NCBI RefSeq assembly: GCF_965196975.1
Contig: NZ_OZ239981.1
Span: 2,914,001 to 2,978,000, forward strand
DNA: 64,000 nucleotides
DNA from: Endozoicomonas sp965196975
GTDB lineage: Bacteria; Pseudomonadota; Gammaproteobacteria; Pseudomonadales; Endozoicomonadaceae
Direction: 5' to 3'
Shown: in pieces, positions 25,217 to 34,593 of the stretch
Layout: every line of letters begins with the position of its first letter
Position numbering within the stretch: the first letter of the stretch is position 1
Translations under genes and position numbers: made by a program
Notes under the pieces: model-generated
The model's database searches: none
What the model was told of the DNA's origin: nothing
What the model saw: the letters and a program-made list of their open reading frames with translations, nothing else

Positions 25217-25924
25217 TTAGAGATCTATATTAAAGAATGGTGACTTTTTAATATGACGCCTGATTTTATGCATGAAATTAGGAAACCAGTTATCTAATCG
25301 ATGGGTCTCCCGGCAAATCTCATCAGCAAGCCGAGGATTTCGATAGTCATTAAATACGACTCCGATCAATGAAACATCATTCTGATTCAATCTATCCAGT
25401 GCTGCCTTGAACTGTGTCTGCCGGGTTACTCCAGCCATCACCATCATGATGGTGCCATCAACCATTGCACAAATGGATTCGGCTGGAATGTTGTTGCGGT
25501 TTCTGGCATTGACTGGGGAAGTATCAAAAATAACGGCGTCATAATTTTCCAGCCAGTGCTCCATAAGCTTACTCATATTGGTAATATTCCGGAACCGGAG
25601 CACATCGGTATCGCAGGGAGCAGGAAGAATATCAAGATTGACGTCATCGGTTCGCATAATACAACCGTCAGCAGACTGAGGATTAGGTAACCAGTCCGTA
25701 TGAAGATGACCAGAGATATCGCCTAACTCAGGGTGCAGCATATTTACTTCCACCAGCAGTGTTCGCTTGCCATCCACCTCGCTACGCTGGCTCAGAGCAT
25801 AAGCCAGTGTACTGCACCCCTCTTCTGAATTCGCAGAAGTAATGGCAACAGAGCGCATCCCCTTACCGATACTGTTGCTGTATATCTCCTCAATCTCAAG
25901 ATAATTAATGGGTAGCTTAATCAT
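25217..25924 (-). CDS. CpsD/CapB-like P-loop protein with degenerate Walker A
   Basis: A 235-residue relative of the bacterial tyrosine kinases and MinD-like ATPases that partner Wzz in capsule export. The P-loop region reads ITSANSEEGCSTLAYAL: the invariant Lys before Ser-Thr is replaced by Cys. The Walker A' segment is LLVEVNM rather than the usual VDxD. Walker B (YDAVIFDTSPV) is kept. There is no Tyr-rich tail. ATP hydrolysis or kinase activity is therefore doubtful, and a regulatory or structural role is likely. The ATG at 25924 overlaps the upstream stop as ATGA; an ATG four codons earlier is the alternative. Confidence 0.75.
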   Translation of the reverse strand: MIKLPINYLEIEEIYSNSIGKGMRSVAITSANSEEGCSTLAYALSQRSEVDGKRTLLVEVNMLHPELGDISGHLHTDWLPNPQSADGCIMRTDDVNLDILPAPCDTDVLRFRNITNMSKLMEHWLENYDAVIFDTSPVNARNRNNIPAESICAMVDGTIMMVMAGVTRQTQFKAALDRLNQNDVSLIGVVFNDYRNPRLADEICRETHRLDNWFPNFMHKIRRHIKKSPFFNIDL

Positions 25925-28731
25925 GGTCTCAGCCACCCCAGGTTCGTCAGCATCATTAGGACATTAAGTATACCCGCCGTGTCAGCCACCAGATCATTAA
26001 AAGCATTCCAATTAGACTGAGAAAGCTCCGGAACAAAAACCGTATCCCCCGCTCTTAAAACGGGTAATCGTGCTGTATCAGGGTCTTTCATGAAATCCAC
26101 AAGATCGAAAGTGGTCGCCCTGTTCTCGCAGCACGAATTATTCACGATCAATATTTTCTCGATATAGGCCGTTTCTTTAGGACCCCCGGCTTCTGCAAGC
26201 AAGTCCAGTATGGTCATGTTATTAGTAAATTCATAACGACCGGACTTAAACACCGACCCCATAATCCTGACAGTGTCTTCAGGGTTTTTCTCAACCCACT
26301 TGCGAGCTCGTGATGCCACAAAAATAGTGTCACCTCGTTTCACTTTGGGCAGTAGCGTATCATCCCCTGTTTCAAAGTATCTGAGCAGATTAAGTTTGCT
26401 GACCTTAGGCGCTCCCTCGTTACGATGGACCACTCGAATCTGGCTCAAATCTGCTTCTTCAGACGGCCCCTCAGCTGCCGTTAGAATATCCAGGAACCCC
26501 ATCTCATCATTGAATGCGTATCTTCCCGGCGTGATCACGGCTCCCATCACATAAATGGCACTTTCTTTTGGCAGCTTGACCCAGCTTGACGTGTTGGATG
26601 TTGGGTTTTCTGGCAACTCGGGAATCACAATGGTTGTCCCACCGGAAAGCGTTGGCATATCAGACCACTGACCACCAAATTCAATAAAATCTTGCATATT
26701 GAACTCAATGTTAATGCGTTCGTTATTAGGGCCTGGTTTAATAATTTTCACATGAGCCAGATCTGCCTTTTCAGTAGGCCCCCCCGCATTACTGAGATAA
26801 TCCATAAAATCCACACCAGGTGCCCATTCGTAGCGCCCCGGCTTTCTGACTGCACCAATGATTTTTAGCGAGCTATCGGTTCCCAGTTTCAGCCAGGACT
26901 TATCATCCTCAGGGCCTTTCTCAGGGAAAAACACGGCATCCCCTGAATCAATTGAAGGAATAGTGCTGGTACGCCCTTCAGTGAAATCCTGAAAGTTAAA
27001 AGGAATAACGGCACCGTCTCTTTTAAGAATTCTTACTGAACGAATGTCGGCGTATTGGGTCGGCCCCCCTGAATTTGCGATAACATCAAGGAAGCCAACA
27101 CCTTCTGAGGTCTCAAAAGCGCCCGGTTTCTGAACCTGGCCCATCACATACACTTTGCGCGCCCCACCCGAAACAGAGTCAACCTGCTGGGCAACATAAA
27201 TGGTTGCGCCCGGCTCTAGCATCGGTAGATCCTCATCTTTTCCGCTATCGAGAAACTGTTTCAAGTTAAACAGTTTTGGCTCTGAACCGGAAAGTAGTCG
27301 AATCTGCTCCACATTGGCATATCGGGTAACCCCCCCTGCTTTCAGAATGGCATCCACAATATTCATGCCATCCAGATAAGGAAAACTTACCGGTTTAAGC
27401 ACTTCACCAAATACTTTAATCACGGTTCTGTCAGAAACAGAGTCAAGTGCCTTGTCATCAACTTTTCGTGGTTCTCCGTGGACACTGCTCAGACCGGGAG
27501 AGGTAGGCACAAAGATTTCATCCAGCGACTTTATCTCAGGGAGAACTGTGGGATCACCCGAATCAAGGTAACGTTTAAAGTTGAACACATTTTTCTTACC
27601 ATCCCTTCGCAGCTGCAATTTATCAAGCTGAGCACCGTCAACAAAACCTCCTGCTTCAGTAATTGCCATCTGAATATTACCAGTGCTGGGCAGTTCAACC
27701 TCTCCAGGTTTGTTCACAAAACCCAACACGGTAATCAGTAATCGTTTCTCTTTTAAATGGATGGTCAGTTTATCAAGCCCGAGAAAAACATCGGATAAAG
27801 CCGTGTAAATGGCCTTGTCAGCCTCTCTGAGGGTGAGGTCTGCCACTCTCAATTGGCCAATTTCTGGGAGGTGAATCGTACCATCTCTACCAATCAGGAA
27901 ATTCTTGTTAAAGCCCTCCTCTCCGGGGAGGCCAATGACCAGAATGTCTCCAGACTGCAGCTGATAGTTCCCTGGATCCCTCATACGAACTGATGACATA
28001 TCCACATCAACATCGGACCTATCCGCTGTTCCCGATTCCCGCTGTGAAACCTCACTGGTATTACTTTCAGGATTCTGAGACTCTGCTTCTGAACTCAGGG
28101 TTTCGGACTCACTGAGTGGATCTAAGCGGTCCTCATCAAGAGCCTCTTTTTCCTGTTGATCGTTCGTTTTTTCTGCCTCTTTTTCGTGCAAAGTAATTAA
28201 AACAGCATCACCTGCATTTAGAACCCATTCAGATAGTTTTTCCGAGGAGACAGAAATACGTTGATTACCTCTGATCAACGTGAAATCAGCATCAAAGTGA
28301 GCGCTGTCGAAAATAGCATGATAAGAATTAAGATGGTCTAAGGGTAGCGCCAAAGGAACCGGGTACTTTCCTGGGTTCTGAATATCACCTATGACAGAAA
28401 TAGCAGCCAAATTCTTTGGTTCATAATAGTGAACGGCCTTAACATCATATAAATTTGATACGGCCGCACGTATTTGTGATAAAGCTTCATCCTTTCCCAT
28501 ACCTGAGAGGTTAATAACAAGCTCATCAGATAACTGGACTTCCATGCCTTCATTAATCACCAGAAAAGGCAACGTCTTCTCTTTAGTGGCCAGTTCTATA
28601 TGAAAAGCACCGCCTTTATCGATAGGAGAGTCCGCCAGAACAGAAACACAAGACATGGCAGTCAGCATTATAAGAACCAGGCTCTTAATGATATGCCTGC
28701 TGGCAAATGAGCTTGGAACAGGGATATTCAT
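25921..28731 (-). CDS. Polysaccharide export protein with multiple SLBB domains
   Basis: A 936-residue secreted protein, far longer than Wza (about 380). It has a signal peptide (about 1-33) and a first SLBB-like segment (ISVIGDIQNPGKYPV, near 110). A Glu/Ser-rich acidic linker (about 183-245) follows, then the Poly_export domain (YQLQSGDILVIGLPG onward, about 252-335). After that come six SLBB repeats to about 915, each with the pattern xxxGxVxxPGxY then AGG and ending in LxxGDTIFVP. The C-terminus is hydrophobic and could be a membrane-spanning helix. Its probable role is the outer-membrane or periplasmic conduit of exopolysaccharide. It overlaps both neighbours by ATGA. Confidence 0.85.
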   Translation of the reverse strand: MNIPVPSSFASRHIIKSLVLIMLTAMSCVSVLADSPIDKGGAFHIELATKEKTLPFLVINEGMEVQLSDELVINLSGMGKDEALSQIRAAVSNLYDVKAVHYYEPKNLAAISVIGDIQNPGKYPVPLALPLDHLNSYHAIFDSAHFDADFTLIRGNQRISVSSEKLSEWVLNAGDAVLITLHEKEAEKTNDQQEKEALDEDRLDPLSESETLSSEAESQNPESNTSEVSQRESGTADRSDVDVDMSSVRMRDPGNYQLQSGDILVIGLPGEEGFNKNFLIGRDGTIHLPEIGQLRVADLTLREADKAIYTALSDVFLGLDKLTIHLKEKRLLITVLGFVNKPGEVELPSTGNIQMAITEAGGFVDGAQLDKLQLRRDGKKNVFNFKRYLDSGDPTVLPEIKSLDEIFVPTSPGLSSVHGEPRKVDDKALDSVSDRTVIKVFGEVLKPVSFPYLDGMNIVDAILKAGGVTRYANVEQIRLLSGSEPKLFNLKQFLDSGKDEDLPMLEPGATIYVAQQVDSVSGGARKVYVMGQVQKPGAFETSEGVGFLDVIANSGGPTQYADIRSVRILKRDGAVIPFNFQDFTEGRTSTIPSIDSGDAVFFPEKGPEDDKSWLKLGTDSSLKIIGAVRKPGRYEWAPGVDFMDYLSNAGGPTEKADLAHVKIIKPGPNNERINIEFNMQDFIEFGGQWSDMPTLSGGTTIVIPELPENPTSNTSSWVKLPKESAIYVMGAVITPGRYAFNDEMGFLDILTAAEGPSEEADLSQIRVVHRNEGAPKVSKLNLLRYFETGDDTLLPKVKRGDTIFVASRARKWVEKNPEDTVRIMGSVFKSGRYEFTNNMTILDLLAEAGGPKETAYIEKILIVNNSCCENRATTFDLVDFMKDPDTARLPVLRAGDTVFVPELSQSNWNAFNDLVADTAGILNVLMMLTNLGWLRP

Positions 28732-29300
28732 TTCGCCCCCCGCATAATGGTTCTTAAATTTACGGGCCTTGGCCAGTCCGGCAATCCTAGGACAGAATCT
28801 TCAGCACTTAGGGCGTTATTCTCCTGCTCAATAAGCCCTGCGGCATACCTCAAGGGACATCCTCCCTCCTCCGCCATCCCTTCCATCATTAAGCGAATCT
28901 TCTCCAGAGTCCGGAATGATTCACTCAACGTATTACTGGCATCACCAAGAAGATCCCCATCTATCTCAAAAATAATTAATTGATGCTGATCCTTAATGAT
29001 TTTCATCTGTCCAGGCAGGCAATATTCACCACCTGATTTCTTTAGATCAAGGTATCTTGATTTGTTCAGCTCAAATAAATTGATGACATAATTACGGTCA
29101 ACATCTCTAATATTCCGTTTCTGATCTTCCGAAAGACTGTAATCACGATCAGCATGTAACGGCCAGAGAATCACACAGGATGATAAAAAAGGAAAAAAAA
29201 GATACAGCAATAGGCAACCGACGAGTTTACCATCCGGTTTTAAAGCAGAAAAAAATAAAAATATCTTATTTTTTCGACAGATACTCTTCAATACTCTCAT
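28728..29300 (-). CDS. Hypothetical exopolysaccharide-associated lipoprotein
   Basis: A 190-residue protein with a basic start, a hydrophobic segment and a plausible lipobox (LSSC, Cys near 42), so probably a lipoprotein. The mature part is charged and contains YCLPGQMKIIKDQHQL and a Cys-containing EEGGCPLRYAAG. I do not recognise a family. It overlaps the STAS gene upstream by 35 bases and the SLBB gene downstream as ATGA, so it belongs to that operon and presumably to polysaccharide export. Confidence 0.6.
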   Translation of the reverse strand: MRVLKSICRKNKIFLFFSALKPDGKLVGCLLLYLFFPFLSSCVILWPLHADRDYSLSEDQKRNIRDVDRNYVINLFELNKSRYLDLKKSGGEYCLPGQMKIIKDQHQLIIFEIDGDLLGDASNTLSESFRTLEKIRLMMEGMAEEGGCPLRYAAGLIEQENNALSAEDSVLGLPDWPRPVNLRTIMRGAK

Positions 29301-29598
29301 ATTGCTTGATCGTCTGGTTAATCCTGAGCATTGTCAATAACTCGTCAGGCTTTCCATTAACACCAAGCAATCCAAGATTTCTACTTTCTATCTTCAGTCG
29401 CTTATAAAGAAAAACCAGTGCACCAATACCTGAAGAATCAAGCTCATTAACTGAGCTCATATCAACAAGCACGTCACCCGCACAGTCTTTAATTAAATGA
29501 TCAAAATGACCTCTAACCTCATTAACTGTGTCCGCATTGAATTTATTATGCAATTCAATAACATCACAGCTACTGGCTTGATAAGTCGCGTAATCCAT
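29266..29598 (-). CDS. STAS-domain protein (anti-sigma factor antagonist type)
   Basis: A 110-residue single STAS domain. The conserved phosphorylation loop DSSGIGALV places the target Ser at about residue 56, and LVDMSSVNELDSSG is the usual preceding strand and loop. Such proteins are switched by a partner kinase and phosphatase, often encoded nearby; none is visible in this window. As the first gene of the minus-strand operon it may be a regulator of exopolysaccharide synthesis. Confidence 0.9.
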   Translation of the reverse strand: MDYATYQASSCDVIELHNKFNADTVNEVRGHFDHLIKDCAGDVLVDMSSVNELDSSGIGALVFLYKRLKIESRNLGLLGVNGKPDELLTMLRINQTIKQYESIEEYLSKK

Positions 29599-29897
29599 TA
29601 CTCACTACTCCCAACTTCCTGCACTTTTTATTAATTATCAAATAAAGTGAAGCAGAAATTTTAAGAAGACACATTTAATTAGACTAGTTAAAAGAACAGC
29701 CAATCCTTTTAAAACAAACAAAAAAAAACAACCCAATAAAAAATAAGAAAAAAACCAAAAATAATAAATTAGAAATTAAAAAAAAATAAACATTCCATTT
29801 TTTTATAAAACACAAACCACACAAAACCCTATAGTTAATTAACAGAGCTGATTAAAATCAGTATTAGACCAGTCAATATGCCTAAACGCATTCAGAC
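29599..29897. other. Divergent, strongly A-tracted intergenic region
   Basis: About 300 bases between the two divergent halves of the exopolysaccharide locus. From about 29700 to 29800 the plus strand is nearly all A with a few C and T, in long A-runs that should bend the DNA. Both promoters must lie here. No gene is present. An H-NS-like silencer could bind such a region, which is inference. Confidence 0.5.
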
Positions 29898-32057
29898 ATG
29901 ATGCAGTATCCAAATGACTCTGAATCAATGGCTAACATTCGAAGTCATTTTATGGATACACAGAAGGGCATTCATTCTGAAGAACACTTGTCCATCAAAC
30001 TGCTCAAAGCGGTGTTTCTCTGCGCCTGCCTACTAGGAATTCTATTAAGCCTCTTCCAGGTATTATTGGACGCTCGTTTGTCCAGCAAAGCGATAGACCA
30101 AAAAGCATTAGAAATGTTGGCGATGATTCACGAGCCCGCCAGCAGAGCAGCTTATCGTCTGGATACCAGCATGGGTCAGGAAGTACTTAATGGTTTGCTG
30201 GAAATGAGATCCGTTCAGGTGGCTGCGATTCGACTTGATGGTGCATCTGATCTAGCCATGGTAGAAAGGCCCATTTTTGCTTCTAGATACCGCCTGCTGT
30301 CAGACTACCTGTTTGCTCCCATTCGCATATACCGTCAGCCTTTGTATGGCCATGAACCCAAAGAAGAATACTTTGGAGAGCTGATTCTTTCGATTGATAC
30401 GGCTCATGAAGGCAAGGATTTTATTCAAAGATCCATTGTTGTTGTCTTTGCTGGAATCATTCGAGCCACAGCCATGGCTCTGTTGCTGTATCTTATATAC
30501 TCAACTTTTCTAACCAAACCCCTGAACCGTTTGATTCGTCATTTATCAAGTATTGATCCGGAGGAGCCAGGGCAGCAGCAATTACCAATGCCTAAAGGCA
30601 ATGAAAATAATGAGTTAGGACTCTGGGTGAAAACAGCCAATAAATTATTAACGTCCATTGACTATCACCACACGCTACGCCAAAAAGCAGAAGCCCGTAT
30701 TATGAGGCTCTCTCAGTATGATTACCTGACCAGACTGCCAAACCGACGCACCATACAAAACCAGATCAGTACGATGATCAAAAAAGCCGCCCAAAAAAAC
30801 GAAAATATCGCTCTGCTCTGCCTGGGGCTCGATGACTTTAAGTCACTGAATGCCCAGGTAAATTTTAATGCTGCCGAGCATGTTCTGGTCAAAGTCTCTG
30901 ACCGTATTAGAAACCATATTGGAAACAAAGCTTACATCGGCCGACTGGGTGAGGATCAATTTGCCATTATTCAGTCGCAGATCGAACAGCCATACGAAGC
31001 CGCTGAAATGGCGCAAGCCCTTATAAAACAGTTAGATCGGCCTTTTGAAATCAATGGAGAACAGCTGACCATAAGTGCCACAGTCGGGATTACACTGTTT
31101 CCGGATGATGGTGAAGATGTAGACACCCTTCTGCAACAGGCCGAATTTGCCATGATTATGGCAAAATCGAGAAGCCGCAATCGTTATCAATTCTATGTAG
31201 CCACCATAGATACTGAGATTCGTCAGCGTAAACGACTGGAGATGGACCTGCACCAGGCTCTGGAGCATGAGGAACTCAGTCTTGCCTTTCAACCACAGTT
31301 TAATTACCAGAAAGGCAAGCTAATCGGTGCAGAAGCGCTCCTTCGCTGGAACCATCCTGAGAAGGGGCTGATTTCTCCGGATATGTTTATCCCCATGGCA
31401 GAACACAGTCTGGATATCATTCCCATCGGAGACTGGGTTCTGGAAAATGCATGTTCGCAGTTACACCAGTGGCACCTGTCTGGGTATCAAGATCTTCGGA
31501 TGGCGATCAACCTCTCAGCCGTTCAGCTTCAGGATCAAGGTATCGTCGATCGTCTTGCGTTTCTTCTGGAAAAGTATCAAATCCCACCAGAAACATTGGA
31601 GCTGGAAGTTACCGAAACGTCCATTATTGATGATCTGGAAACCTCAAAAGCACAGCTGCAAAAAATCAAAGCAATAGGGGTAACACTGGCTTTGGATGAC
31701 TTTGGAACCGGTTATTCCTCACTGGGTTACCTCAAACAGTTTCCATTCGACAAAATCAAAATTGATAAGTCTTTTGTTGAAGGACTTCCTGATAACCGGG
31801 AAAACTGTGGCATCGTCGAAGCGATTGTTCAGATTGGCAAGAGTTTCGGCCTGAAAGTACTGGCTGAGGGTGTAGAAACAATGGAACAGGCAGTCTATCT
31901 TGCCAGAAAAGGGTGCTTGGAAGGCCAGGGCTATTACTATGGAAAGCCATTATCCGCACAAGGCTTCATTGATCACATATCAAACCAGCATACCTCACCA
32001 CATAACGCTAATAAAAAAAGCGAAGGTGATGATCATCAGGGAGGTAGCCATGACTGA
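29898..32057 (+). CDS. Membrane GGDEF/EAL protein, probable c-di-GMP phosphodiesterase
   Basis: 719 residues. Membrane segments at about 35-57 and 177-201 flank a periplasmic sensor. A HAMP-like stretch, a GGDEF domain (about 265-430) and an EAL domain (about 445-700) follow. The GGDEF signature is degenerate (GRLGEDQFAI near 347), so cyclase activity is unlikely. The EAL domain keeps GAEALLRW (near 475), NLSAVQ, VTETSI, DDFGTGYSS and AEGVE, and should hydrolyse c-di-GMP. Its stop overlaps the next glycosyltransferase by 8 bases, so it is co-translated with the polysaccharide genes. The ribosome binding site is weak, and a start at a later Met (11 or 19) is possible. Confidence 0.88.
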   Translation: MMQYPNDSESMANIRSHFMDTQKGIHSEEHLSIKLLKAVFLCACLLGILLSLFQVLLDARLSSKAIDQKALEMLAMIHEPASRAAYRLDTSMGQEVLNGLLEMRSVQVAAIRLDGASDLAMVERPIFASRYRLLSDYLFAPIRIYRQPLYGHEPKEEYFGELILSIDTAHEGKDFIQRSIVVVFAGIIRATAMALLLYLIYSTFLTKPLNRLIRHLSSIDPEEPGQQQLPMPKGNENNELGLWVKTANKLLTSIDYHHTLRQKAEARIMRLSQYDYLTRLPNRRTIQNQISTMIKKAAQKNENIALLCLGLDDFKSLNAQVNFNAAEHVLVKVSDRIRNHIGNKAYIGRLGEDQFAIIQSQIEQPYEAAEMAQALIKQLDRPFEINGEQLTISATVGITLFPDDGEDVDTLLQQAEFAMIMAKSRSRNRYQFYVATIDTEIRQRKRLEMDLHQALEHEELSLAFQPQFNYQKGKLIGAEALLRWNHPEKGLISPDMFIPMAEHSLDIIPIGDWVLENACSQLHQWHLSGYQDLRMAINLSAVQLQDQGIVDRLAFLLEKYQIPPETLELEVTETSIIDDLETSKAQLQKIKAIGVTLALDDFGTGYSSLGYLKQFPFDKIKIDKSFVEGLPDNRENCGIVEAIVQIGKSFGLKVLAEGVETMEQAVYLARKGCLEGQGYYYGKPLSAQGFIDHISNQHTSPHNANKKSEGDDHQGGSHD

Positions 32058-33144
32058 CCACCCCATAGCCATATTATTGGACTCCCGGCAGGCCGGCGGT
32101 ATTGAGACCCATGTTTATCAACTTGGTAAAGCACTGAAAAATGGTGGCTGGCCTGTAGAAATCTGGTTTTACCAGCAATATCAGACAGAACATCCTCTTA
32201 TACAGGCTTTAAAAGATTCTGAAATCAGATTCCGCTACCTTAATGGGAACTTGCCTCAACTGATTTCAACACTCAAATCCACACAGCCCCTTTTACTTCA
32301 CACCCATGGGTACAAAGCCGGTGTTTTTGGTCGCCTGGCGGCCTTGTTAACTAGAACGCCTGTCGTTTCTACCTTTCATAATGGCGACCCTGGCGAGGGT
32401 ATTGTTCGTCTGTATACACTTCTGGATCAGTTGAGCAGCCCACTCTCCATAAATATTGCGGTTAGTGACGATATTGCCAAGCGTTACATCAGTGCACCTC
32501 ATCGCATCAATAACTTTGTGGATGTCCCAGAAAATCACTCATATTCTGGAAAAGCAATCGCCTTTGTTGGACGGTTAAGTCACGAGAAAGGCCCTGACCT
32601 CTTCCTGCAACTGGCCAAGCATCAACCATTGCTTCCCTTCAGGCTCTATGGAAGCGGGCCAATGGAAAATCTACTTCGAAAACAGCGAGTCAATAATGTC
32701 ATGTTCATGGGGCAGGTTAACTCCATGGATGCGCATTGGCGTGAAATTGGTCTGTTATGTATCACGTCTCGTTTTGAGGGCTTGCCCATGGTAGCGCTTG
32801 AAGCCATGGCTCACGGTATACCTGTTCTCAGTTTTCCTCTGGGGGGGTTACCCGACCTCATTGTTCAGGGTTTCAATGGCTGGATTTCTCCGACTGGTGA
32901 TCTTAACGGCATGAGTAATCTGCTCCAGTTCTGGTTTTCCCTTCCCGAAGCAGTGAAATGGCAACTCAGAGAAGCTTGTGTTGCAACCATCATCAACACC
33001 TACTCCAGTCGAGCTATCCTCCCGCAGGTTCTTGAGGTTTACCAACAGGCTGTGCTGTCAAAAGGGTACGATTGGCCAAATACGCCCAAACAAGTATCAG
33101 CCTCAGGCAACAAAACACAGGAACGCTCCCAACCAGTTGGATGA
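32050..33144 (+). CDS. Glycosyltransferase family 4 enzyme
   Basis: 364 residues from the ATG at 32050, preceded by GGGAGG. The GT-B fold shows an N-terminal acceptor-binding half with DSRQAGGIETHVYQLGKAL and HTHGYKAGVFGRLAAL. The C-terminal nucleotide-sugar half begins at IAFVGRLSHEKGPDLF and has the E-x7-E motif in EGLPMVALEAMA. It adds a sugar to the lipid-linked repeat unit on the cytoplasmic side. It overlaps the GGDEF/EAL gene by 8 bases and is followed closely by wzx. Confidence 0.9.
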   Translation: MTDHPIAILLDSRQAGGIETHVYQLGKALKNGGWPVEIWFYQQYQTEHPLIQALKDSEIRFRYLNGNLPQLISTLKSTQPLLLHTHGYKAGVFGRLAALLTRTPVVSTFHNGDPGEGIVRLYTLLDQLSSPLSINIAVSDDIAKRYISAPHRINNFVDVPENHSYSGKAIAFVGRLSHEKGPDLFLQLAKHQPLLPFRLYGSGPMENLLRKQRVNNVMFMGQVNSMDAHWREIGLLCITSRFEGLPMVALEAMAHGIPVLSFPLGGLPDLIVQGFNGWISPTGDLNGMSNLLQFWFSLPEAVKWQLREACVATIINTYSSRAILPQVLEVYQQAVLSKGYDWPNTPKQVSASGNKTQERSQPVG

Positions 33145-33150
33145 AACGAA

Positions 33151-34581
33151 ATGGAACTTGGCCAGAATGTTATTAAAGGATTAAAAGTTGGGGCTGTACT
33201 GCGCTTTGCCGCACAGGTCTTTACCTGGCTCAATACACTGATTCTGATCCGTCTCCTGACTCCTGATGATTATGGCCTTATGGCCATGACCATGGCATTT
33301 ATTGGAATATTTGCCCTGATGGGTGACTTTGGTATTGGCAAAGCAATCATTCAGGCAGAGGAACTCAGCACAATCCAACTCAGGCAGGCATTCACCATTA
33401 ACATTGTTTCATGCCTGATATTTTTCAGTTTTTTCTTTTCCATGGCTCCGGTTATTGCCAGTTTCTTCGATGAACCCAGGGTAACCGTTCTGGTGCAGGC
33501 TGTTGCCTGTCAGCACCTTATGATGGTGTTCCATACACTGCCATATGCCATGGCCAGCCGCCGGATGCTGTTCAAAGAACGGGAAAAGGTTCAGTTTTAT
33601 ACGGCACTGATGACCAGTGTTGTTACCATTGCCATGGCAGCTTCCGGTCTCGGTGTATGGTCCTTGATTCTGGGGCACTTGTTCATGCGACTGGCTCTGG
33701 CTATTGGTTATAACTGCATAGCCCCCTGTTGGGTCTGGCCAGCATTAAGCTTTCATGGTTTTTCCAAAATGGCGGGGTTTAGTGGCATAGCCACAGTCAA
33801 CGATGTGTTACGCTATTTTGTGAATGTATTTGGAAACATCAGCATAGGTCGCCTGCTTACTAAAGCCGATCTGGGGGTATTCTCCGTTGCCAGGAACCTG
33901 GCCAACCTGCCAAGTGACAAGATAGGAGAGCTTCTCAACCATCTGGGGCTTTCATCCTTTGCCAAACTGCAAAATGAACGCGCGGTTGCCGGCCAGTATC
34001 TGCATAAGTCTGTTCAACTCGCCAGTCTGGTACTTTTTCCAATGTACCTCGGCATGTGTGCCATATCACCCGAATTGATCACACTGATACTCTCGGAAAA
34101 GTGGGCTGCAGCCATTGTTCCGTTTCAAATTCTATGTCTAACCAGCCCATTCCGAATGTTATCGGAAATGATGGCTACTGGCATCACTGCGGTTGGAGAA
34201 CCAGGGAAAAACAGTCGTGCCCTCCTCCTGACAGTCCTTACACTACCAATCTTTTTCTTTGGCATCCAATATGGAGTAGAAGGCGCTTGCTGGGCATGGT
34301 TAACCATTAACCTGATCAGTTTCACTATTCATTTGAAATTCATGTTACCCGCCTTTGAGTTGAAAATTTCATCGTTTCTTTGTGCCCTTCTACCCAGCTT
34401 CTGCAGCTCTATTCTTATGTTAGTAGGCCTAATGTTACTTCGTAATCAACTGGCTGGTCAGGTTCATGAAGCGACGTTACTGTTCATGATGATTTTGACG
34501 GGGGCCATGATTTTTTCAGTGGTCCAGTTACTTCTCTTTCGACGTCAGCTTTTTACAACCCTCAGGTATTTAAGGCACTAG
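33151..34581 (+). CDS. Wzx-type oligosaccharide flippase
   Basis: 476 residues with 12 or more predicted membrane segments, of the polysaccharide transporter (PST/MATE-like) family. The N-terminus, with LRFAAQVFTWLNTLILIRLLTP followed by DYGLMAMTMAF, is characteristic of the WzxC-like (Polysacc_synt_3) branch. It moves undecaprenyl-linked repeat units across the inner membrane. It starts 6 bases after the preceding stop. Confidence 0.9.
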   Translation: MELGQNVIKGLKVGAVLRFAAQVFTWLNTLILIRLLTPDDYGLMAMTMAFIGIFALMGDFGIGKAIIQAEELSTIQLRQAFTINIVSCLIFFSFFFSMAPVIASFFDEPRVTVLVQAVACQHLMMVFHTLPYAMASRRMLFKEREKVQFYTALMTSVVTIAMAASGLGVWSLILGHLFMRLALAIGYNCIAPCWVWPALSFHGFSKMAGFSGIATVNDVLRYFVNVFGNISIGRLLTKADLGVFSVARNLANLPSDKIGELLNHLGLSSFAKLQNERAVAGQYLHKSVQLASLVLFPMYLGMCAISPELITLILSEKWAAAIVPFQILCLTSPFRMLSEMMATGITAVGEPGKNSRALLLTVLTLPIFFFGIQYGVEGACWAWLTINLISFTIHLKFMLPAFELKISSFLCALLPSFCSSILMLVGLMLLRNQLAGQVHEATLLFMMILTGAMIFSVVQLLLFRRQLFTTLRYLRH

Positions 34582-34593
34582 GGGTTGTACAAT

